Source of the DNA: Bacillota bacterium
Lineage (GTDB): Bacteria; Bacillota; Clostridia; Christensenellales; Christensenellaceae
Direction of reading: 5' to 3'
Assembly: GCA_023408315.1 (NCBI GenBank)
Contig: JAEYKI010000006.1
Span: forward strand, 62,001-126,000
Length of the DNA: 64,000 bases
Part shown: piece after piece, positions 17,717 to 28,300 of the stretch
Numbering within the stretch: the stretch's first letter is position 1
Layout: each line of letters begins with the position of its first letter
Translations under genes and position numbers: made by a program
Notes under the pieces: model-generated
Told to the model about the DNA's origin: nothing
Databases searched by the model: none
What the model saw: only the letters and a program-made list of their open reading frames with translations

Positions 17717-18610
17717 TTATAATATGAAATGATCTACTTTATCTTCTCCACTATAGGCAATACTTATATTCCGGTACTCGGAAGGTGTTACTTTTGCATG
17801 CTCTCTAAACAATTTATAAAAATGCGTTATGTTGCCAAATCCACAAGTAAACGCAATATTGTCAATTGTCATATCGGTTTTGGCCAGCAGCTTTTGAGCT
17901 TCCGCGATTCTTAACAGCGTGATATATGATTTTACATTAATATGCATTATTTCTTTGAAAATATGTCTGAAACGTGATTCACTTACATTTAAAAGCTTGG
18001 CTATTTCTTCAATTTTTACATTTTCCATATAGTGATTGTTTAAATAATTAAGAGCTTCATTCATTCCAACAGAACTCGTATGTTTAGAAAACTGTTCATC
18101 CGGATAGCTCTTCAAATAATAGCTTCTTATCTTAGCCATTATCATCTTCATCAAGGCATCCATTTCATGTTCGTATCCAGATCCTTGAACATCGTATATG
18201 GTTTTTAGTTCCTCAACAAGCCGCCGGACATCTTTTGCAACTGATTCCTCCTTGCCAATAAGTGGCTCTACTCTTTGAGAATCATATCGGAAAGGCTGCA
18301 AATATTGATACTGAAATTCACTGCTACCTTGAGGAGCAATGAAATCTTCTGTAAATTCAAAGAAAATAAATATAGTTCCTTCTTCATTAGGAAGACATCT
18401 ATGATTCTCAAGGCGATTTAATAAAACAACATCTCCCTCACTGATTTCATAGCTTTTTTTACCAATGCTATATACTCCAGACCCGCTCAGGCAAACTGAA
18501 ATCTGCAGATGAGTATGGCAATGTAATAGTAAACCATCCTGCTGAACAGGACATTTACGCATACGAATTTTTTTTAATCCTAATAAATCAGTTTTTTCGT
18601 AATCCTTCAT
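17717..18610 (-). CDS. AraC-family regulator with cupin N-domain (paralogue 2)
   Basis: 297 residues. The cupin sensing domain LLLHCHTHLQISVCLSGSG and the two C-terminal helix-turn-helix motifs (VSESRFRHIFKEIMHINVKSY and CGFGNITHFYKLFREH) are collinear with the regulator at 10295-11179. The shared core motif YQYLQPFRYD is identical in both. The gene is at the promoter-proximal end of the sugar cluster and probably activates it. Duplication with divergence suggests either two ligands or two target promoters. Confidence 0.9.
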   Translation of the reverse strand: MKDYEKTDLLGLKKIRMRKCPVQQDGLLLHCHTHLQISVCLSGSGVYSIGKKSYEISEGDVVLLNRLENHRCLPNEEGTIFIFFEFTEDFIAPQGSSEFQYQYLQPFRYDSQRVEPLIGKEESVAKDVRRLVEELKTIYDVQGSGYEHEMDALMKMIMAKIRSYYLKSYPDEQFSKHTSSVGMNEALNYLNNHYMENVKIEEIAKLLNVSESRFRHIFKEIMHINVKSYITLLRIAEAQKLLAKTDMTIDNIAFTCGFGNITHFYKLFREHAKVTPSEYRNISIAYSGEDKVDHFIL

Positions 18611-18650
18611 TTCAGCTTATATCTCCCCGGAAATTTTTGTTCTTATGTTA

Positions 18651-18923
18651 TCACTGCATAGGATTATTTACAATCAAATTCTTGTGGCCGGAGCGGATTT
18701 TATTGAAGTATCCGTACACATAGAGCTTACGCAGGTCGCGTGGGTCATAAGGCGGCCGCCCGGTTTCGCAGGGCTCCGCCCGTTCAAAGCCTGCTTCTTT
18801 CAAATCCAGTCCATTTAAGAATGCATCGATCACCCGCGCAGAATTGTCTTCTCCTATGCAATCCTCGATATAGTCCGGCAGCAGCGTGACTTGCCTGCGG
18901 TCCTGACCCTCTATGTATTTCAT
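18651..18923 (-). pseudogene. IS1182-type transposase remnant
   Basis: The first about 78 residues match the N-terminus of IS1182-family transposases (RRQVTLLPDYIEDCIGEDN, ARVIDAFLNGLDL, GRPPYDPRDLRKLYVYGY). The frame then runs into unrelated sequence (SGHKNLIVNNPMQ) and stops, whereas the full transposase is about 450 or more residues. No terminal inverted repeats were recognised. A dead insertion-sequence fragment separates the sugar cluster from the surface-protein region. Confidence 0.8.
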
Positions 18924-19065
18924 ACCCCTAACCGGTCCTTGTTTTTATACTTTTATTATATCATACGCCGGTTTTCGGACAATCTGGCCGGCTTATACTG
19001 CAAAAACTCGATTATTTGGGTTTTTGTTTTTTGCACTGTTCTAATTCCTCTTTCTCCATCAAAAT

Positions 19066-19097
19066 AGGATGAACCATTTTTATGGATCATCCTTTTT
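19066..19097 (-). terminator. Terminator of the large surface-protein gene
   Basis: A 12-bp stem with one mismatch (19066-19077 with 19082-19093) closes on a TTTT loop. T/A-rich sequence follows on both strands. It lies about 75 bp beyond the surface-protein stop codon. Confidence 0.7.
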
Positions 19098-19168
19098 AAT
19101 GTAAAAGCAGGTACTGTGCCCGTTCCTTCCTCAAATAGGGAGGGATGAGCGTTTCAATCAGATAAATT

Positions 19169-22100
19169 TTAACCCTTTATCTTCTTTCTGTGGATCACAA
19201 TAATCACTACAACAACCACACATCCGGCCAAAATTACCAGCAGCCAAATAAGCCAAATGCCTTGTCCGCTTTGCGTCAAGACCGCCGGACTGCCTGAAAC
19301 TTCCGCTTCCGCCGCCACAGCGGCGGGCGATGCCAAAGCGGATGCAGAAGGAGCGAGAATGGCCGCTGCACTCTCCGTTTCCGTAGGGGCCATAGTTGGA
19401 GCAGGCGTTTCTGTGGAGGGCTCTGCCGGCGTTGCCGTGGGCGTGGCAGTGGGCCGCGCCCCTATGGTCAGCAATACATTTGCGTCCGCCCAACCAACGG
19501 TATAGTGCAGCATAGCCTTTCCGCTGCCAAGAGCGGTCACCGTATAGCTGCCATCCGCATTTTGCTTAATTTCCACCTTATTCGCATCATAGTACCATGT
19601 GCCGCCCGCCCGCCCCGGTGTCCAGGTGACATGTCCGCCTGCATACATTGTGCAGCTGTCCGGAAGGCCGGGTATGCCCGGATTTTCGGCCGCAGGGCCG
19701 GCGGATGTTGGTTCTGGTGTCGGCGTTGGCATTGGCCCGGCCGCATCCAGCTGCGCCACGGCATAATAACTGAAATGATTCGCCTCAAACACAAGGTAAC
19801 CGTTCTCCACCGCCGCGTGCATGTCGGCCAGCGTCCCGGTGGCGGAGTCGTACCAGTACACGTGCAGGTCGCCGCTCATGCCATCCGGGATCTTGATCTT
19901 CACCTTAATGGTGCCTCCAGTGGGCTCAGTTGTATTTCCGCCCTGATCCAGCAGCTTCAGGTCATATAGAACAAGTCCCTGATTTTCTCCAACCATCCCT
20001 TGCACCGCCATATAACTGCCGCTGCCCGGTGAAACGGTATCGCTTCCCACCGAGACGTTGGTGACGTTGGCGGGCAGATCTACGTTTGTAAGGTTAAACT
20101 CCACGGTGCCCGGAACGTTCTTAATAATATCCGGGAGCGCGACCGTGATACGCAGCGCCTGCGTGCCGCTGCCGGCCGGGTTGGATGCCTTCACGGTAAA
20201 GTCAAATGTTCCAGCCGCTGTAGGCGTGCCTGAAACCGTGCCTCCCGTTAGGTTCAGACCGTCCGGAAGGCTGCCGTTGTCTATGCTCCATGTGATGGGC
20301 GCATCGCCGGTGGCCGCAAGGAACCGGTTATAAGCCGTACCAACCGTACCACCCGGCAGACTGGTTGTGGTGATGGCCGGAGCAGCCGGAAGGGCCGCCT
20401 TAGATACAACGACGGTTTTTGGTGAACCAGAGATTATATAGCCTGCCGGCACCGATACGGATACCGATATATCCCCCTGCCTTGTTACAGAGGCCAGGGC
20501 GATGGACCAGCTTGCCCCGCTGCCCGTAAGGGCTCCTTTGACTGCTTCGCCGGTTCCATTGGTAATGGTGATATCTTCCGCCGTAAGCCCTGCAATGGAC
20601 GCATTGAAGATAAGGTCGATCCTGGTTGATGTGGTTGTATTGGCCGTGCCGTCCGCTGTTGCGGACTGCAAAGTGACTGTCGTCCAGGCCCCGGTGGTAA
20701 AGCCATGGCCGCTGTCGGCATCCATCGTATTGCCCGCAATGTCCTTAAAGCCGGATAAGCCAACTGAGTATCCCGTGCCGTTTGCAAGCCCGGAATATGC
20801 AACGGTATAGACAATTTGGCTGCCCGACCAGCTTCCGCCCGTTAGCGATGCGCCGTTAAGCGATACCGTTCCTGCCGACGCGTCCATCGCCTCGCTGAAC
20901 GTAATCACGACATTGCCGCTGACAGATGCGCCCGCGCCGTTTGGCATTACGGAGACGACCGTGGGCTTTGCTGTATCCGCGCTGTCGCTTACTGTGACCA
21001 TAAGGTTCTGCGGATCGCCCGCGCTGAAGTTGAATGTCAGCGTCGCTGCGCCGGTTGCCAGCGTTGCCAGATAGGTTTTGTTGATTGTCACCATTGCGCC
21101 CGTAACCGTATAATCGGAGTTTTCGTTTAGTTTCAGCGTTCCGTTCCAGATACTGCTCAGTGTATTTCCGTTCAGCGCCATACTTACCCGCACATCCGCC
21201 TGCGCCGATGGGTTTTTATCAAAATTGGCGCTTGCGGGGCTGATCGTACTGTTGCCCAGCACCGCCAGCGAAAAAGTCTTGGAATCTGTCAGCGTACCGT
21301 CTGTTACGCCCACCGTAACATTGTAAGGCGAAGCTGCATAGGAGCCCGCGACAGGCGTACCGCTGATCAGTCCGGCAGCAGTATGAATCGATAATCCATC
21401 CGGCAACCCGGTTGCGCTGTATGTAAGCGTGCCGCCTCCCGTATAATTCACTGTAACCGCCTGGCCGTATGTTATCCCTGCCGTTGCGGCCGGAAGTGTG
21501 GCCGTAGTGATAGAAAGCGCCGCAGGGTTTACTGTCAGGGTGGCCGCATTCGAGTTGGTATTTGCAGTCGTTCCGTTCTTGGTATTGGTAACCACGCATC
21601 TGTATTTGTTTCCGTTGTTTGCAACGGTAAGCGCAGACGTTGTATAGCTTGTATTTGTAGCCAAATTAATGTTGCTCCAAATTGTGCCGCTATATTTTTG
21701 CCATTGATAGCTTAATATCCCGCCATCGGCGGCTGTGGCCACAACGGTGAAGGTTGCTGTCTGCCCAATGTTCCGGGTGACATTCCCCGGCTGCGTATTT
21801 ATGCTGGGCGCTACCGCCGCGGGGTTTACGGTCAGGGTGGCCGCATTGGAATTGGTATCTGCAGACGTTCCATTCTTGGTGTTTGTAACTACGCATCTGT
21901 ATTTGTTTCCATTGTTTGCAGCGGTAAGCGCAGAAGTCGTGTAGCTTGCGCTGGTCGTTCCAGTTCCGGTGGCGCTGCTCCAGCTTATCCCTCCGTTTGT
22001 GGATTTCTGCCACTGGTAAGTAAGCGATCCGCTATCCGGAGCTGTTGCATCTACCGTGAAGGCCGCCTTGTCACCTATATTTTTAGCGACATCCGCCGGC

Positions 22101-24115
22101 TGTGTATTTATGATGGGCGCTACCGCCGCGGCTTTGACCACCAGCGAAAAGCTCTTGGAATCTGTCAGTGCGCCGTCTGTAACCGCAACCGTTACGCTGT
22201 ACGGCGAGGCTGTATCCGAACCGTTGGCAGGCGTACCGCTGATAATTCCGGTGCCTGCGTTTATTGAAAGCCCGACCGGAAGCCCGGTCGCGCTGTATGT
22301 AAGCGTGCCGCCTCCCGTATAATTCACTGTAACCGCCTGGCTGTATGCCGTGCCCGTTGTTGCAGAGGAAAGCGTGGCACCGGTGATCGTCAAACTGACA
22401 TGAAACTTGGCTCGCACAGTGGAGGAACCGTGGCTGTATATGAGGTAATCCTCATATGGCACCGTGCCGCGAACGCCGTCACCGGGGAATTTTTCATTCG
22501 AATCCAATATAATATAAATAGATGCAGTTATGATACCGTCAATAGTGATCGTACCGCCATCAGCATATGCGCCGTAGCTGATCTCGCCGTTTGTAGCGGC
22601 ATTTGCACTGACGTTGCCGCCGACTGTAACGGTTGCGCCAGACGAGGCTCTTGTGCCGCAGCTATAATCACCGGTTGCACCGATGTTGCCATTTACCGAG
22701 GCCACACCTCCGTCAGTGGCGCCTACGCCGTAACTGCCTTCGCCGGTTGACGTGATGTCTCCGCTGACGTCTGCTGTTCCGCCGAGCGCAGCGGATATGC
22801 CGCAGCTATAATTGCCGCTGACGCTCACGCTTCCGTCTATCGTGACCTTGCCACTGTCCATCGCCATTGCGCCAATGCTTTCTTCACCAATTGCCTGGAC
22901 AATATGCCCAACTTCAATGGAGCCGCCTGTACCGGAGGCAAAAGCTCCGTAGCTGCGGGCCCCCTCTGCCGTGACGTTGCCGCCGATTATAACTGTTCCC
23001 CCGGCGGCATAAACGCCGTAAGTACCCCCGCTCCCGTAATCTCCTTCTGCCGTGGCATCCCCGGTGACAGTGACCGTTCCGCCTAACGCATACACACCAT
23101 AGCAATCCAAACCGTTTGCCGTGGTGTTGCCGCCGATGGTAATCATTCCTGCCCCAGGTGCTGAATACGCTCCTTTGCACTCATCTCCGGTTGCGGCAGC
23201 GCTTCCTGTCACATCAATGCGGCCTAACAAGTCGGCATACACGCCATCGCATCTAACACCGTTCGCCGTGGCGTCGCGCAGCGTAATCGTTCCGCTGTTT
23301 ACAGCGGTTGCGCCCCGGCTGTACATACCTGTTGCGCCGGCAGTTTGTTCAATCTCAACAGAGCTGCCGTCTCCGTCGGCATATGCCCCAGTGCTTTGGT
23401 CGTTCCCGGCTGTGGCGCTGCCAGCTTTTATATAGCTGGTCATACCATTATTATTATAGGCATATGCGCCAACACTGCCCGCGCCGTCCGCTTTGGCATT
23501 ACCGCCTACCGTGACCGTGCCTCCGTTATAAACTTGAGCGCCGTGGCTTACGTAGCCGCTTCCTATTGCGTTACTGCCTACCGTGACCGTACCGCCATAT
23601 TCGGCATATACACCAGAACTGTATAAGCCTTGCGCTTCAGCGGTTTGCACGACTTCAACGGAGCTATCTGCGCCGTTGGCGTATGCACCGTAGCCAAAAT
23701 CGGCTTCTGATGCAGCGTTGGTTACCTGCGCTTTACCGCCGTCATAAGCAAACACGCCATATCCAACCTGTTTGCCATCAACGTTCAACTCGCCTCCGCC
23801 CTCTAAAAGCTGTACGCTTCCATTATTAAAGACGCTTAGAGCCGTAGAGTAGTCGCCTGTGACGTTCAAATTAAAATTGTTTAAGTCGAAAGTGACGTTG
23901 CTTCCATCGATGGATATGGAATATGGGTAATCAATCGTATTTATCAGCTTGATGGCGGCGGAGTCTCCGGTGTATATACTGCTCAGCGCGCCCGACAACT
24001 CATCCGCGGTGCCTACCTCATATACTGTGCCGTCTGCCCGTGCAGCCGCAGGCAGAAATGAAACCGGCAGCGCGGCTGCCAGTATGATGGCCAATAGCCT
24101 CCGAACTTTCAGCAT
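19169..24115 (-). CDS. Very large repetitive cell-surface protein with C-terminal membrane anchor
   Basis: 1648 residues from the ATG at 24115, which has a GGAGG ribosome binding site and starts a clean signal peptide (MLKVRRLLAIILAAALPVSF, cleavage after ARA). Residues about 60-540 are a glycine/threonine/valine-rich array of degenerate 15-25-residue units (GGTVTVGGN-like), probably a beta-helix. Then come putative-Ig/cadherin-like domains (TYSATGLPVGLSI units), two Ig-like domains with YRCVVTNTKNGT, a CBM-X2-like domain (ISPASANFDKN), a Big_5-like domain (VSVMPNGAGASVSGNVVITFSEAMD), a linker rich in P, T and E, and a terminal membrane helix followed by HRKKIKG. There is no LPXTG motif. Likely role: adhesion or polysaccharide binding; no catalytic domain recognised. 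Confidence 0.85.
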   Translation of the reverse strand: MLKVRRLLAIILAAALPVSFLPAAARADGTVYEVGTADELSGALSSIYTGDSAAIKLINTIDYPYSISIDGSNVTFDLNNFNLNVTGDYSTALSVFNNGSVQLLEGGGELNVDGKQVGYGVFAYDGGKAQVTNAASEADFGYGAYANGADSSVEVVQTAEAQGLYSSGVYAEYGGTVTVGSNAIGSGYVSHGAQVYNGGTVTVGGNAKADGAGSVGAYAYNNNGMTSYIKAGSATAGNDQSTGAYADGDGSSVEIEQTAGATGMYSRGATAVNSGTITLRDATANGVRCDGVYADLLGRIDVTGSAAATGDECKGAYSAPGAGMITIGGNTTANGLDCYGVYALGGTVTVTGDATAEGDYGSGGTYGVYAAGGTVIIGGNVTAEGARSYGAFASGTGGSIEVGHIVQAIGEESIGAMAMDSGKVTIDGSVSVSGNYSCGISAALGGTADVSGDITSTGEGSYGVGATDGGVASVNGNIGATGDYSCGTRASSGATVTVGGNVSANAATNGEISYGAYADGGTITIDGIITASIYIILDSNEKFPGDGVRGTVPYEDYLIYSHGSSTVRAKFHVSLTITGATLSSATTGTAYSQAVTVNYTGGGTLTYSATGLPVGLSINAGTGIISGTPANGSDTASPYSVTVAVTDGALTDSKSFSLVVKAAAVAPIINTQPADVAKNIGDKAAFTVDATAPDSGSLTYQWQKSTNGGISWSSATGTGTTSASYTTSALTAANNGNKYRCVVTNTKNGTSADTNSNAATLTVNPAAVAPSINTQPGNVTRNIGQTATFTVVATAADGGILSYQWQKYSGTIWSNINLATNTSYTTSALTVANNGNKYRCVVTNTKNGTTANTNSNAATLTVNPAALSITTATLPAATAGITYGQAVTVNYTGGGTLTYSATGLPDGLSIHTAAGLISGTPVAGSYAASPYNVTVGVTDGTLTDSKTFSLAVLGNSTISPASANFDKNPSAQADVRVSMALNGNTLSSIWNGTLKLNENSDYTVTGAMVTINKTYLATLATGAATLTFNFSAGDPQNLMVTVSDSADTAKPTVVSVMPNGAGASVSGNVVITFSEAMDASAGTVSLNGASLTGGSWSGSQIVYTVAYSGLANGTGYSVGLSGFKDIAGNTMDADSGHGFTTGAWTTVTLQSATADGTANTTTSTRIDLIFNASIAGLTAEDITITNGTGEAVKGALTGSGASWSIALASVTRQGDISVSVSVPAGYIISGSPKTVVVSKAALPAAPAITTTSLPGGTVGTAYNRFLAATGDAPITWSIDNGSLPDGLNLTGGTVSGTPTAAGTFDFTVKASNPAGSGTQALRITVALPDIIKNVPGTVEFNLTNVDLPANVTNVSVGSDTVSPGSGSYMAVQGMVGENQGLVLYDLKLLDQGGNTTEPTGGTIKVKIKIPDGMSGDLHVYWYDSATGTLADMHAAVENGYLVFEANHFSYYAVAQLDAAGPMPTPTPEPTSAGPAAENPGIPGLPDSCTMYAGGHVTWTPGRAGGTWYYDANKVEIKQNADGSYTVTALGSGKAMLHYTVGWADANVLLTIGARPTATPTATPAEPSTETPAPTMAPTETESAAAILAPSASALASPAAVAAEAEVSGSPAVLTQSGQGIWLIWLLVILAGCVVVVVIIVIHRKKIKG

Positions 24116-24235
24116 TTTTTGTCCTCCTTCTGTCAACCGCCACTTGTGCTCTAAGGAATAAATCAAATGCAAGATTGAGATAATAATTTCTCTTATATTC
24201 TACAATTTTTGACTGAACCCCCACTGAACGGATGC

Positions 24236-24274
24236 AAAAAAGCACCTAAAGTGAAAATTTTTCAGGTGCTTTTT
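24236..24274 (-). terminator. Intrinsic terminator after the SARP-type regulator gene
   Basis: AAAAAGCACCT (24236-24246) pairs with AGGTGCTTTTT (24264-24274), with further pairing inside. A T run follows on the minus strand, just beyond the regulator stop codon. Confidence 0.85.
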
Positions 24275-24302
24275 ATGTGGTTTATTTTTTATGTCTTACA
24301 TT

Positions 24303-25391
24303 TTATCTCAAAAGTTTTTTGAATGCTTCGTCTGGTTCCGTTCTCAGCTTTTTTAAAAGGCCGCTCCGGTAGAGGCCGTAATATTTCATAGCCTGCATAT
24401 GCTCATTGGAAAGCAGAAGGGTTTCAATCAGCCGGTAGTTCAGCTCCCGGTGGAGCGGCGCATGTTTAAGGCCCGCCTTCAGCCATTTGACCGCCTTCTG
24501 ATAGTCTTCCGTCTCTTTGTAATACCGCGCTGTCCCAAGCAGCAGTTCCATGAACTGTTCCTCCAGCAGCAGCCGTTTTTCCCCCGCCCAACCATAGTCC
24601 CAGCCGGAAAGGTATTCCCCGGAATACAGGGACGCAGTTTTTTCATATTCCAGGATGTTTTTTGCATCAAATTCCCAGGCGTTTTCTTTAAAGCTGCAAA
24701 ATTGCAGATAGTCGCAGGCCATGCCCCCCGTTTCAAGCCTGTAATGGCCCCGGTCGTAGAGGATAGAGATATGGATGCCGTAGGGAAGCAGGGCTTTTTT
24801 AACATTGTGTAGGGTCGTGTTAAAATTGACGACGGCCCGGTCGCCTTCGAAATCTTCCCACAGGCTGTCTAAAATTTTACTCCGGCTGACAAACTCCCCT
24901 CTGCAACCAATCAGAAAGGCAAGCAGCTCCTCCGCCTTTTCTGTGCGGAACTTTATTTCTTCCGCGTGGGCTTTCACGCAAAATTTGCCGAAGCACCGGA
25001 CGGTTACCGGCCCGGAATGAACGGGAATGCCTTTTTCATCGATGATCCGGCAAAGCGTCTCACGAAGCCTGTCCGCCGACACAGGCTTTAAAATATAATC
25101 CAGAGCGTTCAGGTGAAAGGCCTCCACCGCATACTGGTTATAGGCTGTCACAAAAATGACCGCTATGTTCCCCTGCAGGTCCAAGATACGGCTTGCGAGC
25201 TCCATGCCGTCCATATCCGGCATCTCGATATCCAGAAATACGGCGTCCGCCTTGTTTTTATCCAGGAACGAAAGCGCTTCCAGCGGGTCCGTAAACGCGC
25301 CTTCCACCTGCGCCATCCCGCTTGCCCCCAGTTGTTTTTTCAGCCTCAACAGGGACGGCGGTTCGTCGTCCACAATCAAAACCCTGATCAA
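24303..25391 (-). CDS. Response regulator with SARP/BTAD output domain
   Basis: 362 residues. Receiver domain 1-120 (LIVDDEPP, phospho-Asp in AVFLDIEMPDMDG, Lys in YILKPVSADRL), then a short winged-helix domain (about 130-225; RTEKAEELLAFLIG, FNTTLHNVKKAL) and a bacterial transcriptional-activator (BTAD) repeat domain (about 235-355). The start is a TTG overlapping the stop of the hybrid kinase gene by four bases, so translation is coupled. It should be phosphorylated by that kinase. The next gene downstream is the large surface protein, a plausible target, though a terminator separates them. Confidence 0.88.
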   Translation of the reverse strand: MIRVLIVDDEPPSLLRLKKQLGASGMAQVEGAFTDPLEALSFLDKNKADAVFLDIEMPDMDGMELASRILDLQGNIAVIFVTAYNQYAVEAFHLNALDYILKPVSADRLRETLCRIIDEKGIPVHSGPVTVRCFGKFCVKAHAEEIKFRTEKAEELLAFLIGCRGEFVSRSKILDSLWEDFEGDRAVVNFNTTLHNVKKALLPYGIHISILYDRGHYRLETGGMACDYLQFCSFKENAWEFDAKNILEYEKTASLYSGEYLSGWDYGWAGEKRLLLEEQFMELLLGTARYYKETEDYQKAVKWLKAGLKHAPLHRELNYRLIETLLLSNEHMQAMKYYGLYRSGLLKKLRTEPDEAFKKLLR

Positions 25392-28300
25392 TTCTGCTCA
25401 CCTCCCAAAGGGATGCTGTAAGTTACTTTGGTTCCCTGCCCGGGCTTGCTCTCTATGTGGATCCCCCTGCCGTATATTTTTTTCAGCCTCCGGTCTATGT
25501 TCCACAATCCTATGCCGCGGCCCGCTTCGTTTGTAAGCAGGCTGGCAAGCCTCTCCCGCTCAATGCCCTGACCGTCGTCCTGTACGGAAACCTGAACCTC
25601 TTCCGTAAGCCGCTTTACAGAAACGGTAACCGTTCCTCTTCCGCCTTTTTTCCGCAATCCGTGGCTGATCGCATTTTCAACCAGCGGCTGGATGGACAGC
25701 AGAGGTATCTCTACGTCGGCCGCGCCGTCAACATCAAACTCTACCCGCAGCTGATCCCCAAATCTCGCCTTTTCAATTTCAATATAGGCCCGGACGAGAT
25801 GCAGTTCATTTTCGAGTGCAACGGAAGATTCAAAGCTCTTAAAGTCAAAGCAACGGCGCAGATAGTTGGAAAAATCATCGATCAGTTTCTGCGCGCGCTC
25901 CGGCTCATCATCGCAGAAGCTGGCTATGGCGTTTAAGGTATTGAACAGGAAATGCGGCTTTATCTGCGCCTGCAAAAATGCAAACTCCGCTGTCCTGGCC
26001 TGATCCGCAGCGGATTTCAGACCTGAAAGCGTCCTGACCCTGGCGAGAAGTTCCTCCGGCTCATACGGCTTGGGCAGATAATCGTTGGCGCCGGCCTCCA
26101 GGCCCAGGACGATATCCCCCGTCGCCGCTCTGGCGGTAAGCATCAGCACTGGCAGGTCCAGATATGTTTTGCTCTCACGGATTTTGCGGCACACATCATA
26201 ACCGGACAACTCCGGCATCATCACATCGAGTATGACCAAAGAATAATCATTCCGTTTTTCCAGTTCTTTAAGCGCGGCTCTGCCGCTGCATGCGACCGTT
26301 ACGCTATAACTCTCCAGCTTGAGTATGGACGCAGCCGCCTGCAGGTTCACCGCGTCGTCGTCCACCAGCAAGATCTTGAGAGCTCCCGGCGTATCCATAC
26401 CTTCGGCCAGTTCTTCAAAGAAAGCCGCCCGCCCCGCCATGATGTCCGGCCCGCTTTCCCGGGGGATTGCATCCGGAATCCCGTCCGGCGCGCCGCCGGC
26501 TGCGGGAAGCGTAAAGTAAAACCGCGAGCCCTCTCCCAATTTTGATTCCACCCAAACGGCGCCGCCCATAAGCCGGGCGAGCTGCCTGGTGATCGGAAGC
26601 CCCAGGCCTGTGCCGCCGTTCCTGCGCGTCAAGGAGGTGTCAACCTGCTCGAAGGATTGGAAAATGTCCGTGAGTTTGTCCTTCGGGATACCCTCCCCGG
26701 TATCGCTCACGCAGACCTCCACCATGTTGCCAGACTTTTTGGCGGTGGCCTTTACAGTGCCCCTGACCGTAAACTTTACGGCGTTGCCCACCAGGTTATA
26801 CAAAATCTGCACCACCCGGTTCTCATCCGCCAGCACGAGCGGCAGACTTTTGGAAACTTCGCAGAGGATTTCAACATCCTTTGACCGGTTCAGCTGTACA
26901 AAGACGTTCACGACGGTATGAATAAGGCCCGCTACGTGCACCGGCCTTACATCCAGCAGAATGTCCCCGTTTTTCAGCCTGGAATAGTCCAGAATATCGC
27001 CCACCAGATTGGCGAGCCGCCGGCTGCTTCCCACAACCACTGAAAGGTCATTCTTCTGTTTTTCGTTCAGTTCGCCGCCGCTTCCCCGGAGCATGGCCTC
27101 CGTGATACCCATAATGCCGCTCAAAGGCGCGCGTAGCTCGTGGGAGGTGTTGGCAAGAAATTCATCCTTGAGCTTGTCCAGCTTAAGGAGTTTTTGTGAA
27201 AGTGCATGGACACTTTTAAAAGATTCCGAAAACCGCCTGGCAAGAACGATTGGCTGTATAAACAGAATGATAAAGTAGCCTATCTGGCTCGCGTTGTTCT
27301 GAAACAGGATATCGCCCACCGTACATACAATAAGCGCCAGTACAACCAACAGCAAAATGAGAGCGTCTTTTTTTCTTTCAAAGAACGCTTTGGTCAGAAT
27401 AAAGACGGCATAAACGCCAATCAGAAGCTGAGCCGCTTCAATGATACAGAGCAATTGCGAATAAAAGGGAACCGGGGTCAGCAGGATCAGCAGCGTCATA
27501 ACCGCGGCATATGCAAGAGCCGCCCCTAAAAACTTCCTTGAATTTTCTTCCGGGAAAAACTCCCCGACGATGAGGGCGGCACAGACAGAAAACCAGCTCA
27601 GGGTGATATAATCAATCGCCATCATGGCGCCAAAACCGATGGAAGGGATCATGTAATAGATCAGCGTATCGCCGGTTACAGCCGTCCTGCCTGCAAGCAA
27701 AAGGCACATCAGGACAAAATACAGGCCGCTTTTATCCTCCCGCCGCGTCAGGAAAACAGCCATATAGTAGAAAACCATAATGGCGAGAGCCCCAAGTAAA
27801 AACGAATCCAAAGCCGCGGCAGCTTCGTCCATTTCTCCAATAGCCTCCGGCGTGCCCATGCTGACCGGATAAAGAATGCCGCCCTGGATGTACGCATAAT
27901 TGGAAGCCAGCACAATAATCTCAAAGCTCTGCCTGGGCGGCGTAAATTCCACTGTCTGCGGCCTGCTTTGGGGTGAGAAGTGCTCTGGGTCAGCGCCAAC
28001 TTTTCCACTGGAGGCAAGCAGCCTGCCGTCTACATACAGCTCATAGGCTGTGGAAACCGTGGGGATGCGCAACGCAAGTGTCTCACCCGGCTGAGCGTTT
28101 ACGACCCTGAGCGCATAGGTGCCATAGCCGAAGCCGGGCAGATTTTTTCCGTCTATTGTATAGCTGTTCCAGGCCTGGGGCACATCCCCCATTACATCCG
28201 GCGTTGCCGCCGCAATTTCCTGCGCCGTCAAAAAGCGGTTCCAGTAAAAGCCCCATTCTCCGTTGAGGCTCAAAGCGCCGTCCTGTTTGAAAACCCGGTT

